This document shows positions 29,681-44,357 of a DNA stretch of 64,000 nt, in pieces. The position numbers were made by a program, and so were the translations under genes. Positions within the stretch are counted from its first letter, which is position 1. Every line of letters begins with the position of its first letter. The notes under the pieces were generated by a model. The model had not been told where the DNA came from. It saw only the letters and a program-made list of their open reading frames with translations, and did no database searches. Source of the DNA: Heliocidaris erythrogramma (Eukaryota; Echinodermata; Echinoidea; Camarodonta; Echinometridae); the NCBI GenBank assembly GCA_025617745.1, contig CM046864.1, positions 29,140,199 through 29,204,198 of the forward strand, written 5' to 3'.

Positions 29681-30123
29681 AATTGAGCTACGAATGTGCC
29701 TTTTTGTGTGCATGATGTTTGGTCAAGATGTGATGATTGTGGAAAGATTCAGAAAGATCGACGAACTTGTTTAGGAGTTATCGGGGTTGGCATTTTTCAT
29801 TGTTGTGCGCGCACTGACGCGCGAACATAAGCGTACGCGCGCGTCTAATTTTCTGAAATTGACCGGATCAGTATTAGCTTTAATCCTGCCAAATATGAGT
29901 GAGAAATGACTTTCCGTTATGAAGATATGACCATGAACTAATACACGACAGGGAATCAAAATTTCCATAGAGTTGTACACAAACTACTGGAGACTACTTT
30001 CCAATAGACATAACATGCAAAATAAGGCAGTTTATTGCATGGTTTGTGATTGTGTATGTTATAATAGTCGAACAAGATCGTAAAATGAGAGGCAAAAAGA
30101 AGCAAAAAAAATTTTTTTTTAAT

Positions 30124-30190
30124 GGACGCACCGGGGATCGAACCTGGGTCACCGGAATGGGAGGCAAGTGCTTTGACCAATAGACCAAAA
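30124..30190 (-). other. tRNA-like / Pol III promoter-like module in each array unit
   Basis: On the minus strand TGGTCTATTGG (A-box-like), TTGCCTCCCATT (Gly-CCC-like anticodon region) and GGTTCGATCCC (perfect B box) occur at tRNA spacing. The 3' acceptor side (TGCGTCC) has no matching 5' strand, so it is not a functional tRNA. Copies start at 32623, 35121, 37621, 40119, 42619 and 44802. In units 5 and 6 one C of CACCGGGG is lost. Confidence 0.6.
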
Positions 30191-31867
30191 TATTTCCCAT
30201 AGAGATAACACGTAAACGAAAAGCGGGATTCTCAAATCCCATTTTGTAGTTGAAAATTGGGCATAATCCCGACATCTGTTCAAAAATTGGAGACAACACT
30301 TATGAAAGCTTATAGTCTCAGCTACAACATATCAAAATCTGGAAGGAAATAGACCCAAAATAATTGAGATACTGCCCAGAGAACGATGTCATGTAGATTC
30401 ATGAGTCGAAAAAAAATCATCTTCCATAGACATAACACGCAAATAGGGGGAATTCTGACATGGCGTCTTTAATTGAAAATTTCACTATGATGCCTTCATC
30501 AAAATGAAAAATGGTGGCAACTGATCTAGTAGAGAATGGTCTCAGCTATAACATATCAAAATTTGGAAGAAAATCGACCACCTATTACTGAAATATTATC
30601 ACATGAACACAAAAATGATGACGTCATTCTTTTCAAAATGAGAGTTTTGAGTTCATAGGCAGATACGATGACGTTAGAACATGAGATCGGCAAAAATTCT
30701 ACATGAATTCAAATCCACAACTCACAGGCTTCCAGAATATGTAGAGGAATTTGGGGGTATCCGTGCATTCTGACGAGCTATGGCGAATTCTAGATAGGCA
30801 TGTTTTTACCACTTTTTACATTAGAATGCCCATTGACGCGCCCACGTAATTGAAAATTTGACGCGCGCGTGTGGCATTATGGAAGGTCGAGAATGACTGT
30901 AAATAGTTGGAAATTGTCAACAATAGTGTCAGCAAGACAAACCATGCGAAAAAACGGCGTTTCTATTTTCCGTACGCGCTGCGCGTGCGTATAACGCGAG
31001 GACAAACGCGCACGGACGGAAAATTTTGAAATGCTCAAAATGTCCTGAACCATACTCTAATTTGATTAAAAAGTGATTTTGAACATTTTTAAATTTTGAC
31101 GCGCGCGTTACGTGCGCGTCATGATGCGTGCACGGATTTTGATGGCATTTTATGTTGACCCTTGACCTGAAGTTGATGTGTGTCAAATATGGTTCATTTT
31201 TGATGACTCGTTATGAAGATATGATTGATAATGTGATTTCACAAAATGGCGCCTGGATGACGTCACGATGACCTGATGACCTTGAAATAGATACCCGAGC
31301 TTGATCTGATAGGTCCTCATGACTGTAGAGATTTTGATGAAAATTGACTCAGCCGATATTGAGGAATCATGGTAACAAGAAAGTGGTGGAAAAATAAAAA
31401 TAAAGAAATAAAGAAAGAAAATTCTGACGAAATTAAAAGGTGATCTGTCGTTGACAGACCACCTAATAAAGCTACAACGTGTGTGTCTATGGGGGAAATG
31501 GGCAATTTTAACTTTGAAAGCCATTTTCACCCTGAAGACGCCCGTTAAAACGCTTGAGCTATACGAGCTTTTTTTGTGTAGAATTTTTTGCTCTATCATC
31601 TGAATCATGTCCCAAGTCTCTAGGACCACGCAAACTGAAGTTAGAGGTCCGAAAAGGGAATTTTTTCATCAAAAAATCACTAAATGAAGCCTAGATGACG
31701 TCATAATGTCCTAGTAAACTTCAAATTGTTACTGTGAACTCTTCTTATCAGGTCTCATGACTGTGTCGAATTTGAAAAAGATTCACTGTTTCGTTTTCGA
31801 GTTATTGCCCCCGTAAAAAAAAGGGGGGGGGGGGTCCAAGAGACACAAATGACGTTTTATAAAAAAA

Positions 31868-32176
31868 ACTAATTGAGCTACGAATGTGTTTTTTTGTGTG
31901 CATGATGTTTGGTCAAGATGTGATGATTGTGGAAAGATTCAGCAAGATCGACCAACTTGTTTAGGCGTTATCGGGCATTTTTCACCAAAAATTCACTTAA
32001 TGAAGCATGGATGACGTCATAATGACGTCGTGAACTTGATTTTTTTACTGTGAACTCTTCCTATCAGGTCTCATGACTGTGTCGAATTTGAAAAAGATTC
32101 ACTGTTTCGTTTTCGAGTTATTTTCCCCGTAAAAAGGGGGGGGGTCCAAAAGACAATAAATGATTTTATAAAAAAA
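31868..32176. repeat. internal ~310-bp sub-repeat of the array unit
   Basis: Duplicates the junction zone of the unit: ACTAATTGAGCTACGAATG, GTTTGGTCAAGATGTGATGA, GATGACGTCATAATG, TCATGACTGTGTCGAATTTG and GTTTCGTTTTCGAGTTATT, then a G run. Present once extra in units 1-5 and 7, absent from unit 6. Confidence 0.85.
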
Positions 32177-35100
32177 ACTAATTGAGCTACGAATGTGTTT
32201 TTTTGTGTGCATGATGTTTGGTCAAGATGTGATGATTGTGGAAAGATTCAGAAAGATCGACGAACTTGTTTAGGAGTTATCGGGGTTGGCATTTTTCATT
32301 GTTGTGCGCGCACTGACGCGCGAACATAAGCGTACGCGCGCGTCTAATTTTCTGAAATTGACCGGATCAGTATTAGCTTTAATCCTGCCAAATATGAGTG
32401 AGAAATGACTTTCCGTTATGAAGATATGACCATGAACTAATACACGACAGGGAATCAAAATTTCCATAGAGTTGTACACAAACTACTGGAGACTACTTTC
32501 CAATAGACATAACATGCAAAATAAGGCAGTTTATTGCATGGTTTGTGATTGTGTATGTTATAATAGTCGAACAAGATCGTAAAATGAGAGGCAAAAAGAA
32601 GCAAAAAAAATTTTTTTTTAATGGACGCACCGGGGATCGAACCTGGGTCACCGGAATGGGAGGCAAGTGCTTTGACCAATAGACCAAAATATTTCCCATA
32701 GAGATAACACGTAAACGAAAAGCGGGATTCTCAAATCCCATTTTGTAGTTGAAAATTGGGCATAATCCCGACATCTGTTCAAAAATTGGAGACAACACTT
32801 ATGAAAGCTTATAGTCTCAGCTACAACATATCAAAATCTGGAAGGAAATAGACCCAAAATAATTGAGATACTGCCCAGAGAACGATGTCATGTAGATTCA
32901 TGAGTCGAAAAAAAATCATCTTCCATAGACATAACACGCAAATAGGGGGAATTCTGACATGGCGTCTTTAATTGAAAATTTCACTATGATGCCTTCATCA
33001 AAATGAAAAATGGTGGCAACTGATCTAGTAGAGAATGGTCTCAGCTATAACATATCAAAATTTGGAAGAAAATCGACCACCTATTACTGAAATATTATCA
33101 CATGAACACAAAAATGATGACGTCATTCTTTTCAAAATGAGAGTTTTGAGTTCATAGGCAGATACGATGACGTTAGAACATGAGATCGGCAAAAATTCTA
33201 CATGAATTCAAATCCACAACTCACAGGCTTCCAGAATATGTAGAGGAATTTGGGGGTATCCGTGCATTCTGACGAGCTATGGCGAATTCTAGATAGGCAT
33301 GTTTTTACCACTTTTTACATTAGAATGCCCATTGACGCGCCCACGTAATTGAAAATTTGACGCGCGCGTGTGGCATTATGGAAGGTCGAGAATGACTGTA
33401 AATAGTTGGAAATTGTCAACAATAGTGTCAGCAAGACAAACCATGCGAAAAAACGGCGTTTCTATTTTCCGTACGCGCTGCGCGCGCGTATAACGCGAGG
33501 ACAAACGCGCACGGACGGAAAATTTTGAAATGCTCAAAATGTCCTGAACCATACTCTAATTTGATTAAAAAGTGATTTTGAACATTTTTAAATTTTGACG
33601 CGCGCGTTACGTGCGCGTCATGATGCGTGCACGGATTTTGATGGCATTTTATGTTGACCCTTGACCTGAAGTTGATGTGTGTCAAATATGGTTCATTTTT
33701 GATGACTCGTTATGAAGATATGATTGATAATGTGATTTCACAAAATGGCGCCTGGATGACGTCACGATGACCTGATGACCTTGAAATAGATACCCGAGCT
33801 TGATCTGATAGGTCCTCATGACTGTAGAGATTTTGATGAAAATTGACTCAGCCGATATTGAGGAATCATGGTAACAAGAAAGTGGTGGAAAAATAAAAAT
33901 AAAGAAATAAAGAAAGAAAATTCTGACGAAATTAAAAGGTGATCTGTCGTTGACAGACCACCTAATAAAGCTACAACGTGTGTGTCTATGGGGGAAATGG
34001 GCAATTTTAACTTTGAAAGCCATTTTCACCCTGAAGACGCCCGTTAAAACGCTTGAGCTATACGAGCTTTTTTTGTGTAGAATTTTTTGCTCTATCATCT
34101 GAATCATGTCCCAAGTCTCTAGGACCACGCAAACTGAAGTTAGAGGTCCGAAAAGGGAATTTTTTCATCAAAAAATCACTAAATGAAGCCTAGATGACGT
34201 CATAATGTCCTAGTAAACTTCAAATTGTTACTGTGAACTCTTCTTATCAGGTCTCATGACTGTGTCGAATTTGAAAAAGATTCACTGTTTCGTTTTCGAG
34301 TTATTGCCCCCGTAAAAAAGGGGGGGGGGGGGGTCCAAGAGACACAAATGACGTTTTATAAAAAAAACTAATTGAGCTACGAATGTGTTTTTTTGTGTGC
34401 ATGATGTTTGGTCAAGATGTGATGATTGTGGAAAGATTCAGCAAGATCGACCAACTTGTTTAGGCGTTATCGGGCATTTTTCACCAAAAATTCACTTAAT
34501 GAAGCATGGATGACGTCATAATGACGTCGTGAACTTGATTTTTTTACTGTGAACTCTTCCTATCAGGTCTCATGACTGTGTCGAATTTGAAAAAGATTCA
34601 CTGTTTCGTTTTCGAGTTATTTTCCCCGTAAAAAGGGGGGGGGTCCAAAAGACAATAAATGATTTTATAAAAAAAACTAATTGAGCTACGAATGTGTTTT
34701 TTTGTGTGCATGATGTTTGGTCAAGATGTGATGATTGTGGAAAGATTCAGAAAGATCGACGAACTTGTTTAGGAGTTATCGGGGTTGGCATTTTTCATTG
34801 TTGTGCGCGCACTGACGCGCGAACATAAGCGTACGCGCGCGTCTAATTTTCTGAAATTGACCGGATCAGTATTAGCTTTAATCCTGCCAAATATGAGTGA
34901 GAAATGACTTTCCGTTATGAAGATATGACCATGAACTAATACACGACAGGGAATCAAAATTTCCATAGAGTTGTACACAAACTACTGGAGACTACTTTCC
35001 AATAGACATAACATGCAAAATAAGGCAGTTTATTGCATGGTTTGTGATTGTGTATGTTATAATAGTCGAACAAGATCGTAAAATGAGAGGCAAAAAGAAG

Positions 35101-38100
35101 CAAAAAAATTTTTTTTTAATGGACGCACCGGGGATCGAACCTGGGTCACCGGAATGGGAGGCAAGTGCTTTGACCAATAGACCAAAATATTTCCCATAGA
35201 GATAACACGTAAACGAAAAGCGGGATTCTCAAATCCCATTTTGTAGTTGAAAATTGGGCATAATCCCGACATCTGTTCAAAAATTGGAGACAACACTTAT
35301 GAAAGCTTATAGTCTCAGCTACAACATATCAAAATCTGGAAGGAAATAGACCCAAAATAATTGAGATACTGCCCAGAGAACGATGTCATGTAGATTCATG
35401 AGTCGAAAAAAAATCATCTTCCATAGACATAACACGCAAATAGGGGGAATTCTGACATGGCGTCTTTAATTGAAAATTTCACTATGATGCCTTCATCAAA
35501 ATGAAAAATGGTGGCAACTGATCTAGTAGAGAATGGTCTCAGCTATAACATATCAAAATTTGGAAGAAAATCGACCACCTATTACTGAAATATTATCACA
35601 TGAACACAAAAATGATGACGTCATTCTTTTCAAAATGAGAGTTTTGAGTTCATAGGCAGATACGATGACGTTAGAACATGAGATCGGCAAAAATTCTACA
35701 TGAATTCAAATCCACAACTCACAGGCTTCCAGAATATGTAGAGGAATTTGGGGGTATCCGTGCATTCTGACGAGCTATGGCGAATTCTAGATAGGCATGT
35801 TTTTACCACTTTTTACATTAGAATGCCCATTGACGCGCCCACGTAATTGAAAATTTGACGCGCGCGTGTGGCATTATGGAAGGTCGAGAATGACTGTAAA
35901 TAGTTGGAAATTGTCAACAATAGTGTCAGCAAGACAAACCATGCGAAAAAACGGCGTTTCTATTTTCCGTACGCGCTGCGCGCGCGTATAACGCGAGGAC
36001 AAACGCGCACGGACGGAAAATTTTGAAATGCTCAAAATGTCCTGAACCATACTCTAATTTGATTAAAAAGTGATTTTGAACATTTTTAAATTTTGACGCG
36101 CGCGTTACGTGCGCGTCATGATGCGTGCACGGATTTTGATGGCATTTTATGTTGACCCTTGACCTGAAGTTGATGTGTGTCAAATATGGTTCATTTTTGA
36201 TGACTCGTTATGAAGATATGATTGATAATGTGATTTCACAAAATGGCGCCTGGATGACGTCACGATGACCTGATGACCTTGAAATAGATACCCGAGCTTG
36301 ATCTGATAGGTCCTCATGACTGTAGAGATTTTGATGAAAATTGACTCAGCCGATATTGAGGAATCATGGTAACAAGAAAGTGGTGGAAAAATAAAAATAA
36401 AGAAATAAAGAAAGAAAATTCTGACGAAATTAAAAGGTGATCTGTCGTTGACAGACCACCTAATAAAGCTACAACGTGTGTGTCTATGGGGGAAATGGGC
36501 AATTTTAACTTTGAAAGCCATTTTCACCCTGAAGACGCCCGTTAAAACGCTTGAGCTATACGAGCTTTTTTTGTGTAGAATTTTTTGCTCTATCATCTGA
36601 ATCATGTCCCAAGTCTCTAGGACCACGCAAACTGAAGTTAGAGGTCCGAAAAGGGAATTTTTTCATCAAAAAATCACTAAATGAAGCCTAGATGACGTCA
36701 TAATGTCCTAGTAAACTTCAAATTGTTACTGTGAACTCTTCTTATCAGGTCTCATGACTGTGTCGAATTTGAAAAAGATTCACTGTTTCGTTTTCGAGTT
36801 ATTGCCCCCGTAAAAAAAGGGGGGGGGGGGGTCCAAGAGACACAAATGACGTTTTATAAAAAAAACTAATTGAGCTACGAATGTGTTTTTTTGTGTGCAT
36901 GATGTTTGGTCAAGATGTGATGATTGTGGAAAGATTCAGCAAGATCGACCAACTTGTTTAGGCGTTATCGGGCATTTTTCACCAAAAATTCACTTAATGA
37001 AGCATGGATGACGTCATAATGACGTCGTGAACTTGATTTTTTTACTGTGAACTCTTCCTATCAGGTCTCATGACTGTGTCGAATTTGAAAAAGATTCACT
37101 GTTTCGTTTTCGAGTTATTTTCCCCGTAAAAAGGGGGGGGGGTCCAAAAGACAATAAATGATTTTATAAAAAAAACTAATTGAGCTACGAATGTGTTTTT
37201 TTGTGTGCATGATGTTTGGTCAAGATGTGATGATTGTGGAAAGATTCAGAAAGATCGACGAACTTGTTTAGGAGTTATCGGGGTTGGCATTTTTCATTGT
37301 TGTGCGCGCACTGACGCGCGAACATAAGCGTACGCGCGCGTCTAATTTTCTGAAATTGACCGGATCAGTATTAGCTTTAATCCTGCCAAATATGAGTGAG
37401 AAATGACTTTCCGTTATGAAGATATGACCATGAACTAATACACGACAGGGAATCAAAATTTCCATAGAGTTGTACACAAACTACTGGAGACTACTTTCCA
37501 ATAGACATAACATGCAAAATAAGGCAGTTTATTGCATGGTTTGTGATTGTGTATGTTATAATAGTCGAACAAGATCGTAAAATGAGAGGCAAAAAGAAGC
37601 AAAAAAAATTTTTTTTTAATGGACGCACCGGGGATCGAACCTGGGTCACCGGAATGGGAGGCAAGTGCTTTGACCAATAGACCAAAATATTTCCCATAGA
37701 GATAACACGTAAACGAAAAGCGGGATTCTCAAATCCCATTTTGTAGTTGAAAATTGGGCATAATCCCGACATCTGTTCAAAAATTGGAGACAACACTTAT
37801 GAAAGCTTATAGTCTCAGCTACAACATATCAAAATCTGGAAGGAAATAGACCCAAAATAATTGAGATACTGCCCAGAGAACGATGTCATGTAGATTCATG
37901 AGTCGAAAAAAAATCATCTTCCATAGACATAACACGCAAATAGGGGGAATTCTGACATGGCGTCTTTAATTGAAAATTTCACTATGATGCCTTCATCAAA
38001 ATGAAAAATGGTGGCAACTGATCTAGTAGAGAATGGTCTCAGCTATAACATATCAAAATTTGGAAGAAAATCGACCACCTATTACTGAAATATTATCACA

Positions 38101-41100
38101 TGAACACAAAAATGATGACGTCATTCTTTTCAAAATGAGAGTTTTGAGTTCATAGGCAGATACGATGACGTTAGAACATGAGATCGGCAAAAATTCTACA
38201 TGAATTCAAATCCACAACTCACAGGCTTCCAGAATATGTAGAGGAATTTGGGGGTATCCGTGCATTCTGACGAGCTATGGCGAATTCTAGATAGGCATGT
38301 TTTTACCACTTTTTACATTAGAATGCCCATTGACGCGCCCACGTAATTGAAAATTTGACGCGCGCGTGTGGCATTATGGAAGGTCGAGAATGACTGTAAA
38401 TAGTTGGAAATTGTCAACAATAGTGTCAGCAAGACAAACCATGCGAAAAAACGGCGTTTCTATTTTCCGTACGCGCTGCGCGCGCGTATAACGCGAGGAC
38501 AAACGCGCACGGACGGAAAATTTTGAAATGCTCAAAATGTCCTGAACCATACTCTAATTTGATTAAAAAGTGATTTTGAACATTTTTAAATTTTGACGCG
38601 CGCGTTACGTGCGCGTCATGATGCGTGCACGGATTTTGATGGCATTTTATGTTGACCCTTGACCTGAAGTTGATGTGTGTCAAATATGGTTCATTTTTGA
38701 TGACTCGTTATGAAGATATGATTGATAATGTGATTTCACAAAATGGCGCCTGGATGACGTCACGATGACCTGATGACCTTGAAATAGATACCCGAGCTTG
38801 ATCTGATAGGTCCTCATGACTGTAGAGATTTTGATGAAAATTGACTCAGCCGATATTGAGGAATCATGGTAACAAGAAAGTGGTGGAAAAATAAAAATAA
38901 AGAAATAAAGAAAGAAAATTCTGACGAAATTAAAAGGTGATCTGTCGTTGACAGACCACCTAATAAAGCTACAACGTGTGTGTCTATGGGGGAAATGGGC
39001 AATTTTAACTTTGAAAGCCATTTTCACCCTGAAGACGCCCGTTAAAACGCTTGAGCTATACGAGCTTTTTTTGTGTAGAATTTTTTGCTCTATCATCTGA
39101 ATCATGTCCCAAGTCTCTAGGACCACGCAAACTGAAGTTAGAGGTCCGAAAAGGGAATTTTTTCATCAAAAAATCACTAAATGAAGCCTAGATGACGTCA
39201 TAATGTCCTAGTAAACTTCAAATTGTTACTGTGAACTCTTCTTATCAGGTCTCATGACTGTGTCGAATTTGAAAAAGATTCACTGTTTCGTTTTCGAGTT
39301 ATTGCCCCCGTAAAAAAAGGGGGGGGGGGTCCAAGAGACACAAATGACGTTTTATAAAAAAAACTAATTGAGCTACGAATGTGTTTTTTTGTGTGCATGA
39401 TGTTTGGTCAAGATGTGATGATTGTGGAAAGATTCAGCAAGATCGACCAACTTGTTTAGGCGTTATCGGGCATTTTTCACCAAAAATTCACTTAATGAAG
39501 CATGGATGACGTCATAATGACGTCGTGAACTTGATTTTTTTACTGTGAACTCTTCCTATCAGGTCTCATGACTGTGTCGAATTTGAAAAAGATTCACTGT
39601 TTCGTTTTCGAGTTATTTTCCCCGTAAAAAGGGGGGGGGGTCCAAAAGACAATAAATGATTTTAAAAAAAAAACTAATTGAGCTACGAATGTGTTTTTTT
39701 GTGTGCATGATGTTTGGTCAAGATGTGATGATTGTGGAAAGATTCAGAAAGATCGACGAACTTGTTTAGGAGTTATCGGGGTTGGCATTTTTCATTGTTG
39801 TGCGCGCACTGACGCGCGAACATAAGCGTACGCGCGCGTCTAATTTTCTGAAATTGACCGGATCAGTATTAGCTTTAATCCTGCCAAATATGAGTGAGAA
39901 ATGACTTTCCGTTATGAAGATATGACCATGAACTAATACACGACAGGGAATCAAAATTTCCATAGAGTTGTACACAAACTACTGGAGACTACTTTCCAAT
40001 AGACATAACATGCAAAATAAGGCAGTTTATTGCATGGTTTGTGATTGTGTATGTTATAATAGTCGAACAAGATCGTAAAATGAGAGGCAAAAAGAAGCAA
40101 AAAAAATTTTTTTTTAATGGACGCACGGGGATCGAACCTGGGTCACCGGAATGGGAGGCAAGTGCTTTGACCAATAGACCAAAATATTTCCCATAGAGAT
40201 AACACGTAAACGAAAAGCGGGATTCTCAAATCCCATTTTGTAGTTGAAAATTGGGCATAATCCCGACATCTGTTCAAAAATTGGAGACAACACTTATGAA
40301 AGCTTATAGTCTCAGCTACAACATATCAAAATCTGGAAGGAAATAGACCCAAAATAATTGAGATACTGCCCAGAGAACGATGTCATGTAGATTCATGAGT
40401 CGAAAAAAAATCATCTTCCATAGACATAACACGCAAATAGGGGGAATTCTGACATGGCGTCTTTAATTGAAAATTTCACTATGATGCCTTCATCAAAATG
40501 AAAAATGGTGGCAACTGATCTAGTAGAGAATGGTCTCAGCTATAACATATCAAAATTTGGAAGAAAATCGACCACCTATTACTGAAATATTATCACATGA
40601 ACACAAAAATGATGACGTCATTCTTTTCAAAATGAGAGTTTTGAGTTCATAGGCAGATACGATGACGTTAGAACATGAGATCGGCAAAAATTCTACATGA
40701 ATTCAAATCCACAACTCACAGGCTTCCAGAATATGTAGAGGAATTTGGGGGTATCCGTGCATTCTGACGAGCTATGGCGAATTCTAGATAGGCATGTTTT
40801 TACCACTTTTTACATTAGAATGCCCATTGACGCGCCCACGTAATTGAAAATTTGACGCGCGCGTGTGGCATTATGGAAGGTCGAGAATGACTGTAAATAG
40901 TTGGAAATTGTCAACAATAGTGTCAGCAAGACAAACCATGCGAAAAAACGGCGTTTCTATTTTCCGTACGCGCTGCGCGCGCGTATAACGCGAGGACAAA
41001 CGCGCACGGACGGAAAATTTTGAAATGCTCAAAATGTCCTGAACCATACTCTAATTTGATTAAAAAGTGATTTTGAACATTTTTAAATTTTGACGCGCGC

Positions 41101-42171
41101 GTTACGTGCGCGTCATGATGCGTGCACGGATTTTGATGGCATTTTATGTTGACCCTTGACCTGAAGTTGATGTGTGTCAAATATGGTTCATTTTTGATGA
41201 CTCGTTATGAAGATATGATTGATAATGTGATTTCACAAAATGGCGCCTGGATGACGTCACGATGACCTGATGACCTTGAAATAGATACCCGAGCTTGATC
41301 TGATAGGTCCTCATGACTGTAGAGATTTTGATGAAAATTGACTCAGCCGATATTGAGGAATCATGGTAACAAGAAAGTGGTGGAAAAATAAAATAAAGAA
41401 ATAAAGAAAGAAAATTCTGACGAAATTAAAAGGTGATCTGTCGTTGACAGACCACCTAATAAAGCTACAACGTGTGTGTCTATGGGGGAAATGGGCAATT
41501 TTAACTTTGAAAGCCATTTTCACCCTGAAGACGCCCGTTAAAACGCTTGAGCTATACGAGCTTTTTTTGTGTAGAATTTTTTGCTCTATCATCTGAATCA
41601 TGTCCCAAGTCTCTAGGACCACGCAAACTGAAGTTAGAGGTCCGAAAAGGGAATTTTTTCATCAAAAAATCACTAAATGAAGCCTAGATGACGTCATAAT
41701 GTCCTAGTAAACTTCAAATTGTTACTGTGAACTCTTCTTATCAGGTCTCATGACTGTGTCGAATTTGAAAAAAGATTCACTGTTTCGTTTTCGAGTTATT
41801 GCCCCCGTAAAAAAAGGGGGGGGGGTCCAAGAGACACAAATGACGTTTTATAAAAAAAACTAATTGAGCTACGAATGTGTTTTTTTTGTGTGCATGATGT
41901 TTGGTCAAGATGTGATGATTGTGGAAAGATTCAGCAAGATCGACCAACTTGTTTAGGCGTTATCGGGCATTTTTCACCAAAAATTCACTTAATGAAGCAT
42001 GGATGACGTCATAATGACGTCGTGAACTTGATTTTTTTACTGTGAACTCTTCCTATCAGGTCTCATGACTGTGTCGAATTTGAAAAAGATTCACTGTTTC
42101 GTTTTCGAGTTATTTTCCCCGTAAAAAAAGGGGGGGGGGTCCAAAAGACAATAAATGATTTTAAAAAAAAA

Positions 42172-44357
42172 ACTAATTGAGCTACGAATGTGTTTTTTTG
42201 TGTGCATGATGTTTGGTCAAGATGTGATGATTGTGGAAAGATTCAGAAAGATCGACGAACTTGTTTAGGAGTTATCGGGTTGGCATTTTTCATTGTTGTG
42301 CGCGCACTGACGCGCGAACATAAGCGTACGCGCGCGTCTAATTTTCTGAAATTGACCGGATCAGTATTAGCTTTAATCCTGCCAAATATGAGTGAGAAAT
42401 GACTTTCCGTTATGAAGATATGACCATGAACTAATACACGACAGGGAATCAAAATTTCCATAGAGTTGTACACAAACTACTGGAGACTACTTTCCAATAG
42501 ACATAACATGCAAAATAAGGCAGTTTATTGCATGGTTTGTGATTGTGTATGTTATAATAGTCGAACAAGATCGTAAAATGAGAGGCAAAAAAGAAGCAAA
42601 AAAAAATTTTTTTTTAATGGACGCACGGGGATCGAACCTGGGTCACCGGAATGGGAGGCAAGTGCTTTGACCAATAGACCAAAATATTTCCCATAGAGAT
42701 AACACGTAAACGAAAAGCGGGATTCTCAAATCCCATTTTGTAGTTGAAAATTGGGCATAATCCCGACATCTGTTCAAAAATTGGAGACAACACTTATGAA
42801 AGCTTATAGTCTCAGCTACAACATATCAAAATCTGGAAGGAAATAGACCCAAAATAATTGAGATACTGCCCAGAGAACGATGTCATGTAGATTCATGAGT
42901 CGAAAAAAAATCATCTTCCATAGACATAACACGCAAATAGGGGGAATTCTGACATGGCGTCTTTAATTGAAAATTTCACTATGATGCCTTCATCAAAATG
43001 AAAATGGTGGCAACTGATCTAGTAGAGAATGGTCTCAGCTATAACATATCAAAATTTGGAAGAAAATCGACCACCTATTACTGAAATATTATCACATGAA
43101 CACAAAAATGATGACGTCATTCTTTTCAAAATGAGAGTTTTGAGTTCATAGGCAGATACGATGACGTTAGAACATGAGATCGGCAAAAATTCTACATGAA
43201 TTCAAATCCACAACTCACAGGCTTCCAGAATATGTAGAGGAATTTGGGGGTATCCGTGCATTCTGACGAGCTATGGCGAATTCTAGATAGGCATGTTTTT
43301 ACCACTTTTTACATTAGAATGCCCATTGACGCGCCCACGTAATTGAAAATTTGACGCGCGCGTGTGGCATTATGGAAGGTCGAGAATGACTGTAAATAGT
43401 TGGAAATTGTCAACAATAGTGTCAGCAAGACAAACCATGCGAAAAAAAAACGGGTTTCTATTTTCCGTACGCGCTGCGCGCGCGTATAACGCGAGGACAA
43501 ACGCGCACGGACGGAAAATTTTGAAATGCTCAAAATGTCCTGAACCATACTCTAATTTGATTAAAAAGTGATTTTGAACATTTTTAAATTTTGACGCGCG
43601 CGTTACGTGCGCGTCATGATGCGTGCACGGATTTTGATGGCATTTTATGTTGACCCTTGACCTGAAGTTGATGTGTGTCAAATATGGTTCATTTTTGATG
43701 ACTCGTTATGAAGATATGATTGATAATGTGATTTCACAAAATGGCGCCTGGATGACGTCACGATGACCTGATGACCTTGAAATAGATACCCGAGCTTGAT
43801 CTGATAGGTCCTCATGACTGTAGAGATTTTGATGAAAATTGACTCAGCCGATATTGAGGAATCATGGTAACAAGAAAGTGGTGGAAAAATAAAAATAAAG
43901 AAATAAAGAAAGAAAATTCTGACGAAATTAAAAGGTGATCTGTCGTTGACAGACCACCTAATAAAGCTACAACGTGTGTGTCTATGGGGGAAATGGGCAA
44001 TTTTAACTTTGAAAGCCATTTTCACCCTGAAGACGCCCGTTAAAACGCTTGAGCTATACGAGCTTTTTTTGTGTAGAATTTTTTGCTCTATCATCTGAAT
44101 CATGTCCCAAGTCTCTAGGACCACGCAAACTGAAGTTAGAGGTCCGAAAAGGGAATTTTTTCATCAAAAAAATCACTAAATGAAGCCTAGATGACGTCAT
44201 AATGACCTAGTAAACTTCAAATTGTTACTGTGAACTCTTCTTATCAGGTCTCATGACTGTGTCGAATTTGAAAAAGATTCACTGTTTCGTTTTCGAGTTA
44301 TTTTCCCCGTAAAAAGGGGGGGGGGTCCAAAAGACAATAAATGATTTTAAAAAAAAA
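42172..44357. repeat. shortened (2186-bp) array unit 6, recombinant
   Basis: At 44190-44340 the sequence begins as the first sub-repeat type (AGTAAACTTCAAATTG, CTTCTTATCAGG) and ends as the second (TTATTTTCCCCG, AAAGACAATAAATG). The switch falls in the ~50-bp identical tract between them, with one sub-repeat length (~313 bp) missing. Confidence 0.85.

Noticed and set aside
31183-44124. 148-codon minus-strand frame repeated in array units
   Set aside because: Identity reflects copy homogenisation. The frame breaks through one-base changes in units 5 and 7 and shows no protein-like domain.
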